The notes beneath the pieces were generated by a model that was not told the DNA's origin, ran no database searches, and was given only the letters and a program-made list of their open reading frames with translations. Below, piece by piece: positions 1 through 10,175 of a stretch of 64,000 nt of DNA. Location of the stretch: NCBI GenBank assembly GCA_018241445.1, contig JAFEDT010000001.1, positions 1 through 64,000 on the forward strand. Direction: 5' to 3'. The first letter of the stretch is position 1. Every line of letters begins with the position of its first letter. The stretch comes from Pseudomonadota bacterium (GTDB taxonomy: Bacteria; Pseudomonadota; Gammaproteobacteria; Steroidobacterales; Steroidobacteraceae). A program made the translations under genes and the position numbers.

Positions 1-84
1 CGCCGCAATTGCGGCGGCGAGGACGCCGGCTCGGCCGGCGGCCCCGCAGCGGAAGCGCAGGGGCGAGCGGCGTGAGCCGCGAGC
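1..84. other. Left-edge intergenic sequence, no gene recognised
   Basis: No coding region is supported here. The stretch is very GC-rich and full of inverted repeats: a perfect 16-bp palindrome at 1-16 (CGCCGCAATTGCGGCG), a GCCGG/CCGGC stem near 27-41 and GCGGC-GTGA-GCCGC at about 67-80. It may be the end of something that continues to the left. Its relation to the tRNA-like stretch that follows is unclear. Confidence 0.4.
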
Positions 85-103
85 AATCCCACCCTCTCCG
101 CCA
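85..103 (+). other. tRNA-Ser 3'-end remnant, possible attachment site
   Basis: The 19 nt AATCCCACCCTCTCCGCCA read like the end of a tRNA-Ser gene: last T-loop bases, 3' T-stem CCCAC, 3' acceptor strand CCTCTCC, discriminator G and CCA. The rest of a tRNA is missing. No GTGGG strand pairs with CCCAC, the loop lacks TTCGA, and no GGAGAGG acceptor strand occurs upstream to position 1. Such isolated tRNA 3' ends are typical of att sites left by integrases. Chance or decay of an old tRNA copy remains possible. Confidence 0.45.
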
Positions 104-179
104 GTTGGCATGAAGGATCGGTAAAACCGCAATGGATCCGGTGAGCATTGCTCGCGGGTGGGCCGATCCTGAGCAGTAC

Positions 180-298
180 GATGGTGGCCCGCACCGGTTT
201 CTCCGCGACGACCAGTCGTGAACCCCGTGAGGGCCGGAAGGCAGCAGCGGCAGCGGCGATGTCGGGTGCCGGAGCCAAGCTGGTGCGGGCCATCTCCA
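180..298 (+). ncRNA. ffs: 4.5S signal recognition particle RNA
   Basis: This is the small SRP RNA, which with Ffh targets nascent membrane proteins to FtsY. The conserved apical core is visible at about 228-250 (GTGAGGGCCGGAAGGCAGCAG), matching the GGTCAGGTCCGGAAGGAAGCAG type. The terminal helix pairs 183-195 (GGTGGCCCGCACC) with 282-294 (GGTGCGGGCCATC). The length of about 115 nt fits the bacterial 4.5S form. It sits immediately before dnaX, a usual position in gammaproteobacteria. The exact ends are approximate because precursors are trimmed. Confidence 0.88.
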
Positions 299-311
299 GG
301 AGTACGCGCAG

Positions 312-1919
312 ATGAGCTACATGGCGCTGGCGCGCAAGTGGCGGCCGAAGAAGTTCGCAGAACTGATCGGCCAGGAACACGTGCGCCTGGCGCTGGTGAA
401 CGCTATCTCCAGCGGCCGCATCCATCACGCATTTCTTTTCACCGGCACGCGCGGCGTCGGCAAGACCACTATCGCCCGCATTTTCGCCAAGTGCCTGAAC
501 TGCGAGACCGGGGTCACCGCCGAGCCCTGCGGCGTGTGCGCCGCCTGCCGCGAGATCGACGCCGGGAACTTTCCTGACCTGATCGAGGTGGACGCCGCCT
601 CGCGCACCAAGGTGGACGACACTCGCGAACTGCTCGACAACGTGCAGTACGCGCCGGCCCGGGGCCGTTACAAGGTCTACCTGGTTGACGAAGTCCACAT
701 GCTCTCGGCGCATTCCTTCAATGCCCTGCTGAAGACTCTTGAGGAACCGCCGCCGCACGTGAAGTTCCTGTTCGCGACCACCGATCCGCAGAAGCTGCCG
801 GTGACGGTGCTGTCGCGCTGCCTGCAATTCAACCTCAAGCGCCTGCCTGCCGCCCAGATCGTGGCACAGATGCGCTCTATTCTCGCCGCCGAGAAAATCC
901 CCTGCGACGAGCCGGGGCTGGCGCTGGTGGCGCAGGCGGCCGACGGCAGCATGCGCGACGCCCTGTCGCTGCTGGATCAACTCATTGCCTTCGGCGGCGG
1001 CGAGGCCGGTGAACAACAGGCGCGCGCCATGCTGGGGACGGTGGCGCGCGATCACGTGGTACGCATCGTGGAGCTGCTGGCGCAGGGCGATCCCGCGCAT
1101 CTGCTCGATTGCGCCCGGTCGCTGGAGGAATTCTCGCCCGACTACGCGCAGGTACTTGAGGCGCTGGCTGCGCTGCTGGTGCGGGTAGGGTTGAAGCAGG
1201 CGGTTGCGGCCTACGAGGGCGACGAACTCTACCCGGTCGAGCTGCTGCAGCGCCTGGCTCAGGCCCTGTCGCCGCAGGACGTACAGCTCTACTACCAGAC
1301 GGCGATCATGGGACGGCGCGATCTGCCGCTGGCTCCCGATCCGTACAGCGGCTTTTCCATGACACTGCTGCGCATGCTGGCGTTCCGGCCCGCCGGCTCG
1401 CAGACCGCGGCAGTGCCACCGCACACCGGGACCGTGCCGCCGCAGACGGCCGCTCGTCCTGGCAGCTCGGGCGCGACTGCCGGTCCGGCGGCAGCGACAC
1501 CACGGCGCGCCGCCGCGGACGAAGGCGCGCTGACGGTGGAGAACTGGGCCGCGGTCGCCGCATCGCTGGAGCTGACCGGCGCAGCACGTCAACTCGCCAG
1601 CCATTGCGTCTTCGTCTCGCGCCAGGGCGCTGTCGTGCAGCTCGCGCTCGATCCGCGCAATCAGATGGTGCGCACCGCTGCCACCGAGGAGAAGCTGGCG
1701 CAGGCGCTGTCACGCCGACTCGGGGCGCAGGTGCGGCTCGCCTTCCAGGCGGTGGCGGCGTCAGGTCCCGAGACGCCCGCCCAGGCGCAGCGGCGTGCCG
1801 GCGAGCAGGAGCTGGCGGCGGCACGGGCGGCGTTCGAGGCAGATCCTGCAGTGCAGGGCCTGCGCGAACGCTTCGGTGCCAGCGTGCTGCCCGAGACTGT
1901 ACGTCCGGCAAAACAGTAA
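312..1919 (+). CDS. dnaX: DNA polymerase III subunits gamma/tau
   Basis: Clamp-loader ATPase of the replicative polymerase, loading the beta clamp and (as tau) coupling core polymerase to DnaB. The AAA+ module is clear: Walker A GTRGVGKT at 45-52, zinc cysteines C64/C73/C76/C79, Walker B VYLVDEVH at 122-129 and the SRC motif at 168-170. A Pro/Ala-rich linker (about 360-400) leads to a tau-type C-terminal domain. At 535 aa it is shorter than E. coli tau (643 aa). No A-AAA-AAG slippery heptamer was seen, so production of gamma by frameshifting is not supported. AGGAG at 298-302 supports the ATG; this site abuts the end of ffs. Confidence 0.96.
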   Translation: MSYMALARKWRPKKFAELIGQEHVRLALVNAISSGRIHHAFLFTGTRGVGKTTIARIFAKCLNCETGVTAEPCGVCAACREIDAGNFPDLIEVDAASRTKVDDTRELLDNVQYAPARGRYKVYLVDEVHMLSAHSFNALLKTLEEPPPHVKFLFATTDPQKLPVTVLSRCLQFNLKRLPAAQIVAQMRSILAAEKIPCDEPGLALVAQAADGSMRDALSLLDQLIAFGGGEAGEQQARAMLGTVARDHVVRIVELLAQGDPAHLLDCARSLEEFSPDYAQVLEALAALLVRVGLKQAVAAYEGDELYPVELLQRLAQALSPQDVQLYYQTAIMGRRDLPLAPDPYSGFSMTLLRMLAFRPAGSQTAAVPPHTGTVPPQTAARPGSSGATAGPAAATPRRAAADEGALTVENWAAVAASLELTGAARQLASHCVFVSRQGAVVQLALDPRNQMVRTAATEEKLAQALSRRLGAQVRLAFQAVAASGPETPAQAQRRAGEQELAAARAAFEADPAVQGLRERFGASVLPETVRPAKQ

Positions 1920-1969
1920 TGACCCCCTTCCTTCAATCCGGCGCGTGCGCGCCTGACAGGTGACCACCC

Positions 1970-2293
1970 ATGCGAGGCAACATCAACAACCTGATGAAGC
2001 AGGCCCAGGCGATGCAGGCCAACATGCAGAAGGCCCAGGCCGAGATCGCCAGCATCGAGGTCATCGGCGAGGCCGGGGGCGGAATGGTGAAGATCACCAT
2101 GAACGGCCGGCACGAGGTGCGGCGCGTGCAGATCGAGCCTGCGGTGGGCGGTGAGGATCGCGAGATGCTCGAAGACCTGATAGCCGCGGCCGCCAATGAC
2201 GCGGTCCACAAGGTAGAGGCGCGCGTCCAGGAAAAAATGGCGAGTGTCACCGCGGGCCTGCAGCTGCCGCCGGGTATGAAGCTGCCATTCTAG
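1970..2293 (+). CDS. ybaB: YbaB/EbfC family nucleoid-associated protein
   Basis: Small DNA-binding dimer of the YbaB/EbfC family. The 107-aa length, the N-terminal [20 protein letters not shown] helix, the central [11 protein letters not shown] strand segment and the C-terminal Met/Gly tail [12 protein letters not shown] all fit the family. It lies between dnaX (50 bp upstream) and recR (1 bp downstream), the classic dnaX-ybaB-recR operon, which suggests co-expression with replication and repair functions. The precise cellular role of the family is not settled. Confidence 0.93.
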   Translation: MRGNINNLMKQAQAMQANMQKAQAEIASIEVIGEAGGGMVKITMNGRHEVRRVQIEPAVGGEDREMLEDLIAAAANDAVHKVEARVQEKMASVTAGLQLPPGMKLPF

Positions 2294-2294
2294 A

Positions 2295-2891
2295 ATGAAG
2301 CACTCGCCGAAGCTGTCGCAGCTCATCGATGCGCTGCGCGTCCTGCCCGGGGTGGGCCCGAAGAGCGCGCAGCGCATGGCATTTCACCTGGTACAGGACG
2401 GCCGCGCAGGGGCGCGTTCGCTGGCCTCCGCGCTCGATGCCGCGCTGGAGAAGGTGGGCCGCTGTCAGCGCTGCCGCATGCTCACGGAGGAGCCGCTATG
2501 CGTCATCTGCGCTTCCGCCGGGCGCGAGGCCGGGCTGCTGTGCGTGGTGGAATCCCCGGCGGACGTGGTGGCGATTGAGACCTCCGGCGGTTACCGCGGC
2601 CGTTATTTCGTACTCATGGGGCACCTGTCACCGCTTGATGGTATCGGGCCGGAGCAGCTCGGGGTGCGCGAACTCGAAGCGCTGCTGGCCGCCGGCGAAG
2701 TGCGTGAGATGATTCTGGCAACCAACTCCACGGTCGAGGGCGAGACCACCGCCCACTACCTCGCGGAACTCGCCGCGCGGCGTGGCATCCGGGCCACCCG
2801 GATCGCGCATGGTGTGCCTGTGGGCGGGGAGCTGGAGTTCGTGGACGGCGGAACGCTGGCGCACGCGCTCGCAGGCCGGCAGTCGGTGTAG
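2295..2891 (+). CDS. recR: Recombination protein RecR
   Basis: Part of the RecFOR system, which loads RecA on SSB-coated gapped DNA. The 198-aa protein has the helix-hairpin-helix [13 protein letters not shown] at 17-29, the four-cysteine zinc finger C57, C60, C69, C72, and a TOPRIM domain starting at about residue 80 (VVESPAD, acidic E86) and including [11 protein letters not shown]. The start follows the ybaB stop by 1 bp. Downstream it faces the 3' end of rsgA across 167 bp that hold two copies of a palindromic repeat. Confidence 0.96.
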   Translation: MKHSPKLSQLIDALRVLPGVGPKSAQRMAFHLVQDGRAGARSLASALDAALEKVGRCQRCRMLTEEPLCVICASAGREAGLLCVVESPADVVAIETSGGYRGRYFVLMGHLSPLDGIGPEQLGVRELEALLAAGEVREMILATNSTVEGETTAHYLAELAARRGIRATRIAHGVPVGGELEFVDGGTLAHALAGRQSV

Positions 2892-2927
2892 TCGGTCGCG
2901 ATCGGCCGGCAGGTTGGGATGCTCGGT

Positions 2928-2976
2928 GCGCGAAGGTGTGTAAGTCGTTACACACCTCTCCGGAGGGAGTCTCCTG
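2928..2976. repeat. Palindromic intergenic repeat, copy 1
   Basis: The core is GTGTGTA-N6-TACACAC at 2936-2955. The arms extend to a perfect 9-bp stem, GGTGTGTAA/TTACACACC, with loop GTCG (2935-2956). Related flanks occur in all copies: GCGCGAA before, and a CTCCGG...GAGTCTCCTG-like stretch after. It lies between the 3' ends of recR (+) and rsgA (-). The hairpin has no T-run typical of intrinsic terminators. Confidence 0.7.
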
Positions 2977-2994
2977 CGGGGCGCTACACGGGAG

Positions 2995-3039
2995 CAGCGA
3001 AAGTGTGTATGCCGTTACACACCTCCGCGCCGAGAGCTG
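2995..3039. repeat. Palindromic intergenic repeat, copy 2
   Basis: Second copy, GTGTGTA-TGCCGT-TACACAC at 3003-3022. It is in the same orientation as copy 1, with palindrome centres 67 bp apart. The upstream flank (CAGCGAAA) and downstream flank (CTCCGCGCCGAGAGCTG) resemble those of the other copies, especially copy 3 near position 63074. The shared flanks argue for a real repeat family and not a bare operator palindrome. Confidence 0.65.
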
Positions 3040-3058
3040 CCCGCGCCCACGTCGCCTG

Positions 3059-3970
3059 CTAATGCCTGCCGCGGCGTCGCGGCTCCAGGTCCTCGCGTAG
3101 CCGGCGCAGGCGGCGATAACTCTCATAACGGCGCGGGGCCAGCGAGCCGCCATCCACCGCGGCGCGCACGGCGCAGTCGGGTTCGCGCATGTGGCGGCAG
3201 TCGGCGAAGCGGCAGGCCCCGGCGAGGCGCGCCACTTCGGGGAATCCGAGCGTCCGCTCGTCGAGGGCCGCCAGCGCCGGCGCGAAATCGCGCACACCGG
3301 GGGAGTCGATCAGGCCGGCACCGGTGGGTAGCGGGAACAGCCGGGCGGCGGTGGTGGTGTGGCGGCCTTCCTCTTCACGCACCAGCGCGCCGATCCCGAC
3401 CGCGGCCGTTGGCAGCAGGCACTTTACCAGCGAGGACTTGCCGACGCCCGATTGTCCGACCAGGCAGGCGCGCGCGCCTGCGGGGAGCAGGGCGGCCAGG
3501 TCATCGATCCCCGCGCCACTGTCCGCCGAGCACAGCACCCGGCCGTACTGCGCGGCCACGTAGGCATCGAGCTGTTCGTGCAGCTGCCGCGGGATATCCA
3601 GATCGGCTTTGTTGAGCACCACGGTCGCGGGCAGATCCACGCTGGTGGCCGCCGCCAGGTAGCGGTCGACCACGAACAGGTCCGGCACCGGCAGCGGGGC
3701 CAGCACCACCAGTAACCGGGTGAGGTTGGCGGCGACGGGTTCGGCGCCGCCACGGATGTTGGTGCGCCACAGGGTCGCATGTCGCGGGCCGACCGCGAGC
3801 ACGTGCGCTTCATCGTGGTGCGCGTCGATGCGGTACTGCACCTCGTCGCCGCACACGACTGTCAGGTCGCGGCCGAAGGGTCGCGCCGCCAGCTCGCGCC
3901 CGCTGGCGTCCGCCAGCACCAGGTGCCGGCCGTGCGTGGCGATCACCCGCGCGGTGAGGATTTCATGCAT
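3059..3970 (-). CDS. rsgA: Ribosome small-subunit maturation GTPase RsgA
   Basis: Circularly permuted GTPase that checks late 30S assembly. An N-terminal OB-fold (about 1-65) is followed by G4 NKAD (120-123), G1 GQSGVGKSS (172-180), the G2 region RHTTT (204-207) and G3 DSPG (222-225), that is, the permuted G4-G1-G3 order. A zinc knuckle uses C253, C258, H260 and C266. The 303-aa length is normal. It is divergent from orn, with only 11 bp between the start codons, a widely conserved gammaproteobacterial pair. Confidence 0.96.
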   Translation of the reverse strand: MHEILTARVIATHGRHLVLADASGRELAARPFGRDLTVVCGDEVQYRIDAHHDEAHVLAVGPRHATLWRTNIRGGAEPVAANLTRLLVVLAPLPVPDLFVVDRYLAAATSVDLPATVVLNKADLDIPRQLHEQLDAYVAAQYGRVLCSADSGAGIDDLAALLPAGARACLVGQSGVGKSSLVKCLLPTAAVGIGALVREEEGRHTTTAARLFPLPTGAGLIDSPGVRDFAPALAALDERTLGFPEVARLAGACRFADCRHMREPDCAVRAAVDGGSLAPRRYESYRRLRRLREDLEPRRRGRH

Positions 3971-3981
3971 ACTGCTTCCGG

Positions 3982-4569
3982 ATGACGAGCGCCGATTATC
4001 TCATCTGGATCGACCTGGAGATGACGGGCCTGAAGCCCGACTCCGACGCGATCATCGAAATCGCCACCACGGTCACTGACTCCGACCTCAATATCGTGGC
4101 CGACGGGCCGGTGCTGGCGATCCACCAGGACGATGCGGTGCTGGCAGGCATGGATGACTGGAACAAGCGCCAGCATGGCGGCTCGGGCCTGCTGGCGCGG
4201 GTGCGCAGCAGTCATCTTACGGTGCAGCAGGCGCAGCAACAGACGCTGGATTTCCTGGCGCCACTGGTAAAATCCGGCAGCTCGCCGATGTGCGGCAACA
4301 GCATCTGCCAGGACCGTCGCTTCCTCGCCCGCTGGATGCCGGAGCTGGAACGCTTCTTCCACTATCGCAACCTGGACGTCAGCACCGTCAAGGAGCTGGC
4401 ACGCCGCTGGGCACCGGCCGTGGCGGCGGGCTTCTCCAAGCAGGGCGCCCACCTGGCGCAGGCCGACATCCACGAGTCGATCGGCGAGCTGCGGCACTAC
4501 CGCGCGCGGCTGTTTGCGTCTGCCTACAGCGCTGCTTCACCATCCTGTGATGCCGGGAGACCAACATGA
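3982..4569 (+). CDS. orn: Oligoribonuclease
   Basis: 3'-5' exonuclease of the DEDDh family that degrades di- to penta-ribonucleotides left by RNA decay, including linear dinucleotides from cyclic-di-GMP breakdown. Catalytic residues visible are D11 and E13 (WIDLEMTGL), D111 (CQDRRF) and H157/D162 in the [16 protein letters not shown] segment. At 195 aa it is slightly longer than E. coli Orn because of a short C-terminal tail. Its stop overlaps the next start (ATGA at 4566-4569), so the downstream transporter is probably translationally coupled. Confidence 0.95.
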   Translation: MTSADYLIWIDLEMTGLKPDSDAIIEIATTVTDSDLNIVADGPVLAIHQDDAVLAGMDDWNKRQHGGSGLLARVRSSHLTVQQAQQQTLDFLAPLVKSGSSPMCGNSICQDRRFLARWMPELERFFHYRNLDVSTVKELARRWAPAVAAGFSKQGAHLAQADIHESIGELRHYRARLFASAYSAASPSCDAGRPT

Positions 4570-5141
4570 CTGAAGAAGTAAAGATTGCCAATCCGGCGCC
4601 GCTGGGCCTGATCGGCTTCGGCCTGACCACGGTGATCCTGAGCCTGATCAACGCCGGCCTGTTGCCGGCCGGCGGCACGGCGGCGGTGCTGCCGCTGGCC
4701 TTTGCCTTCGGCGGCCTGATCCAGATGATCGCCGGCATACTGGAGTTCCGCTGCGGCAACACCTTTGGCATGGTGGCTTTCCTCAGTTACGGCGCGTTCT
4801 GGTGGTGGTTCTGCCTGTTGGTGCTGCTCGGCAGCAATCACGTGCTGGACCTGTCGGCCGCCGGCACTACCATCGGCGCGACCCTGGTTGGCTGGGGCGT
4901 GTTCACGCTCTACATGTGGGTTGCCACCTTCCGCCTGAACAACGCGCTGTGGTGGGTGTTCCTGACCCTGTGGGTGACGTTCTTCCTGCTCGGCTTCGGC
5001 GACCTGCTCGGCAACGCGACTCTCAAGGTCGCCGGCGGGTACCTGGGTATCGTGTGCGGCTTGCTGGCCATCTACACCAGCTTCGCGACCGTCACTAATG
5101 CGACCTTCAACCGGACGGTACTGCCGCTGGGGCCGCGCTGA
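4566..5141 (+). CDS. GPR1/FUN34/YaaH (SatP) family acetate/succinate transporter
   Basis: Inner-membrane protein of 191 aa with six predicted helices. It carries the family signature NPAPLGL at residues 9-15, just before the first helix, and a [13 protein letters not shown] segment typical of the group. E. coli SatP, of about the same length, moves acetate and succinate with protons; the substrate here is inferred from family only. Translation is coupled to orn by a 4-nt overlap, although the two functions have no known link. Convergent with ppsA (18 bp gap). Confidence 0.88.
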   Translation: MTEEVKIANPAPLGLIGFGLTTVILSLINAGLLPAGGTAAVLPLAFAFGGLIQMIAGILEFRCGNTFGMVAFLSYGAFWWWFCLLVLLGSNHVLDLSAAGTTIGATLVGWGVFTLYMWVATFRLNNALWWVFLTLWVTFFLLGFGDLLGNATLKVAGGYLGIVCGLLAIYTSFATVTNATFNRTVLPLGPR

Positions 5142-5159
5142 GCACAGCGAGGATGCGGC

Positions 5160-7526
<2,367 letters not shown>

Positions 7527-7633
7527 GGGCGCTCCTGTCCTGACGGCGCTGAACTCAAGGTGGCTTGCGGCGCCGCGCGCGCGATGGAACACTGCGTGAC
7601 CTCAAGGGTCACTCGCGCCGCCGCGCCGCCAAC

Positions 7634-8452
7634 GTGAGCCATCGAACTGTCTTCTTCGTCTCCGATCAGACGGGTGTTACTGCGGAAACGCTGGGTCATA
7701 GCCTCATGACCCAGTTCGAGGGCCAGGAAATCCGGCCGGTGACTCTGCCATTTGTATCCACCGTTGACAAGGCACACGAGGCCGTCCGTCGCATCAATCG
7801 TGCCGCACAGGAGGGCCTGCGGCCTGTGATCTTCAGCACGCTGGTGCAGGATGATCTGCGCGCCGTGGTGATGCAGGCCAACGGGCTGTTCCTCGACCTG
7901 TTCTCGGCCTTCGTCGAGCCGCTGGAGCGGGAGCTGAAGACGCGCGCCACGCACCTGTCGGGACGGGCACACGGCATTGCCGATCCGGCCGCCTACACCG
8001 CGCGCATCAATGCCACCAACTTCTCGCTGGCAAACGACGACGGCACCGGCGGGGACTACGGGCAGGCCGACGTGATTCTGCTGGGGGTGTCGCGCGTCGG
8101 CAAGACGCCGACCTGCGTCTACCTGGCGCTGCAGTACGGGGTGTTTGCGGCCAACTACCCGTTGACGGAGGATGACCTGGAGGCGGGCCGGCTGCCGGCG
8201 CGGCTGGAGGGTTTCCGCCGCAAACTGTTTGCGCTGACCATCGGGCCGGACCGGCTGCAGCAGATCCGCCATGAGCGCCGACCCGACAGCCGCTATTCCT
8301 CGCGGCAGCAGATACAGTACGAGCTGCGCGCGGCGGAGGCGCTGTTCGCGCGGTACGGCATTCCTTCGCTCGATACCACCGAGTGCTCGATCGAGGAGAT
8401 TGCCAGCCGGATCCTCAACACTACCGGAATCGAACGGCGGCTGCGTCCTTGA
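7634..8452 (+). CDS. ppsR: PEP synthase regulatory kinase/pyrophosphorylase PpsR
   Basis: Bifunctional DUF299 enzyme that switches PpsA off by ADP-dependent phosphorylation and on by phosphate-dependent dephosphorylation. The N-terminal RTVFFVSDQTGVTAETLG and the P-loop GVSRVGKTPT (about 151-160) are family hallmarks, as is the C-terminal STRQQI-like segment SSRQQIQYELRAAE. The GTG at 7634 gives 272 aa, the usual size; an in-frame ATG at 7565 would add 23 basic residues. It lies back to back with its target ppsA, with about 107 bp holding both promoters. Confidence 0.94.
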   Translation: MSHRTVFFVSDQTGVTAETLGHSLMTQFEGQEIRPVTLPFVSTVDKAHEAVRRINRAAQEGLRPVIFSTLVQDDLRAVVMQANGLFLDLFSAFVEPLERELKTRATHLSGRAHGIADPAAYTARINATNFSLANDDGTGGDYGQADVILLGVSRVGKTPTCVYLALQYGVFAANYPLTEDDLEAGRLPARLEGFRRKLFALTIGPDRLQQIRHERRPDSRYSSRQQIQYELRAAEALFARYGIPSLDTTECSIEEIASRILNTTGIERRLRP

Positions 8453-8508
8453 TTTTCAGCACGAAAATTGCAAGCCGTCGGCGTTGCATTTTGTGCGCGC
8501 CTGATCGC

Positions 8509-8536
8509 TTGCGATGACGCCTTGCTGAGATATAGT
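8509..8536 (+). promoter_or_regulatory. Sigma-70-type promoter before the DUF1249 gene
   Basis: TTGCGA (8509-8514), a 16-bp spacer and TATAGT (8531-8536) form a good sigma-70-like promoter. Transcription would start at about 8543, next to the proposed GTG at 8544, so the message may be leaderless or the real start may lie further downstream. Confidence 0.5.
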
Positions 8537-8543
8537 CGCAGTC

Positions 8544-9002
8544 GTGTTGCACACCGACTGCCGTACCGTTGTTTCCTGGAGCGCCCGCCCGCGCAGCTTC
8601 GTGGCGCTGATGGGCCTGTACGAAAGCAACTACATCCGCCTGGGCTGGCTGGCCGGGGATCTGCGCCGCCTGTCCGGCCGGAATTGTTCGCAGCGCGCCG
8701 GGGACTGTGAACTCGTTCTCACTGTAACGGAGCAATCCGCCTACACCAGCTGCTTTACGCTCGGCTACCTGCTGTCGCCACAGCGTGCCGCCAGCGCGCA
8801 GCCCTGGCCGGATATGCCGGTGCGGGTCTACCACGACGCGCACCTGGTGGAGGCGCAGCCCTGGACGCCGCAGGGCCTGCCGGCCCCGCCGCGGCCGGGT
8901 GCGGAGCGTGAACTGCATCAGCGCTGGGCGCGCAACGTGATGTTAAATAAGTGGCTGGAATATTGCGTTGAGCGGGGACATCGCTTCGCGGCGGGACGAT
9001 AA
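8544..9002 (+). CDS. DUF1249 (YqiB-like) family protein
   Basis: Cytosolic protein of about 152 aa resembling E. coli YqiB. Conserved blocks visible are LYESNYIRL near residue 25, the central MPVRVYHDAHLVE and the C-terminal ERELHQRWARNVMLNKWLEYCVERGH. The molecular function of the family is unknown; in enterobacteria yqiB sits near cpdA and nudF, a context not seen here. The start is uncertain: GTG 8544, GTG 8601 or ATG 8610, none with a good Shine-Dalgarno. The block RPRSFVALMG before LYESNY looks conserved, which favours the upstream start. Confidence 0.8.
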   Translation: MLHTDCRTVVSWSARPRSFVALMGLYESNYIRLGWLAGDLRRLSGRNCSQRAGDCELVLTVTEQSAYTSCFTLGYLLSPQRAASAQPWPDMPVRVYHDAHLVEAQPWTPQGLPAPPRPGAERELHQRWARNVMLNKWLEYCVERGHRFAAGR

Positions 9003-9046
9003 CGGACCGGCCGGTGCGCAGGCGGTGTGTGCCTGCGCCCGGGACC

Positions 9047-10111
9047 ATGAAAGTGCTGCGACAACTGCAATTGGGATTGCTGCGAAGTGACTCGCGGGCG
9101 GGCGCCGCTGACGAGGATCATCGCGTCGTCGCGCTGTTCCGTAACCGGGCGGAACTGAAGAAGGCCTATGGCGGGCTGCAGGAAGAGACCTTCCGGCTCA
9201 AGGACCTGATCAAGCAGCAGGAAGGCGCCACGCAGCGCGTGCAGGGGCTGCTCAGCTCGCTGGAGGGGCGGCTTGCCAGCACCGAGACCGCCTACGCGGC
9301 GCTGGTGTTCTACCAGCTGCGCCGCCTGTGGCAGGACGGCCGGCAACTGATCAGTGATTTCATCGCCGACCTGGCGCGGCGCCAGGAGGAGAGCGAACGG
9401 CGCGGCCACCTGGCGCACAGCAACCGGGTGCTGCAGCAGCGACGTCGGGCGGCGCAACAGGAACTGCTGCTCGCCCAGGAGGGACACCAGGCAGCCCAGG
9501 CGGCCGTGGCGGCGCTGCATGCCGAGCGTGCTGCGCTGAGGCGGTTGTGGCACTACTTCCGCCGCCGCGCGCTGGAACAGCGGATCGCGGCGGCCCAGGC
9601 GGCCCTGGACGCCGCGGCCGCGGCGGAGCAGGCGCGCAGCGCCACGCTGGCGGAGCTGCAGTCGCAGGAAGCGCCGGAGTTTCCGGGGCTGTCGCTGGCG
9701 GCGCGGCGCGCCATCAATCTGGCCGCCATCGCCTACGCCGAGGTTCTGTGCCAGCGGCTCGCGGAGCTGAAGGAACCGTTGGTGGAGCTGGCGCGCGAGG
9801 CGACCGCGCGCCGTGAGGTCGTGGATGAATACGGCACGCCGCGCGAGTGCGTGCTGCTGATGGGACAGGTCGCACGCGGCCAGCGCCTGTTGCAGGGTCG
9901 CAGCGGCCTGGCGCGGCAGATCAGCAGCCGCAGCACACAACTGCAGGGCAGCGTGCGCTATCGTGGCGCCGCGGATTGCACTCCGGTGCCGGATTCCATC
10001 GATTCCACGTCGGGTGATGTCATGGCGGCTGCCGCGCAGGGCGGCGGGCCCCGGACCCCCAACGTGCTGGGCGGGGATACCTGGGACCTGTTCCGGATTC
10101 TCCTGCGCTGA
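9047..10111 (+). CDS. Hypothetical coiled-coil protein
   Basis: I do not recognise this protein. It is about 354 aa with no signal peptide or membrane segment. Long charged Ala/Gln/Glu/Arg heptad-like stretches cover about residues 25-110 and 125-215, broken by a short basic RRLWHYFRRRALEQR patch. A helical domain (about 220-300) is followed by a low-complexity tail ending in a distinctive DTWDLFRILLR. The ATG at 9047 is preferred over an in-frame start 33 nt earlier that would encode Arg-rich residues. It follows the DUF1249 gene on the same strand and is convergent with prc. A scaffold or filament-like role is possible but only a guess from composition. Confidence 0.6.
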   Translation: MKVLRQLQLGLLRSDSRAGAADEDHRVVALFRNRAELKKAYGGLQEETFRLKDLIKQQEGATQRVQGLLSSLEGRLASTETAYAALVFYQLRRLWQDGRQLISDFIADLARRQEESERRGHLAHSNRVLQQRRRAAQQELLLAQEGHQAAQAAVAALHAERAALRRLWHYFRRRALEQRIAAAQAALDAAAAAEQARSATLAELQSQEAPEFPGLSLAARRAINLAAIAYAEVLCQRLAELKEPLVELAREATARREVVDEYGTPRECVLLMGQVARGQRLLQGRSGLARQISSRSTQLQGSVRYRGAADCTPVPDSIDSTSGDVMAAAAQGGGPRTPNVLGGDTWDLFRILLR

Positions 10112-10140
10112 TTGACCTTTGCCGGCTGGGCCGGCGCAAG

Positions 10141-10169
10141 CCCCGGGGAAGCGATTTTCGCCCCCGGGG
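10141..10169. terminator. Strong hairpin between convergent genes
   Basis: CCCCGGGG (10141-10148) pairs with CCCCGGGG (10162-10169), with an inner GCGA/TCGC helix. It sits between the ends of the coiled-coil gene and prc and could terminate both transcripts, but there is no T-run, so the call is tentative. A smaller GCCGG/CCGGC hairpin precedes it at about 10121-10135. Confidence 0.4.
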
Positions 10170-10175
10170 GCCGCT

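Noticed and set aside
13..103. A complete tRNA-Ser gene at the left edge
   Set aside because: Only the last 19 nt fit; acceptor 5' strand, D-arm, anticodon and 5' T-stem are absent.
312..1919. Programmed frameshift in dnaX giving gamma and tau
   Set aside because: No A-AAA-AAG heptamer with following hairpin was found by reading the gene.
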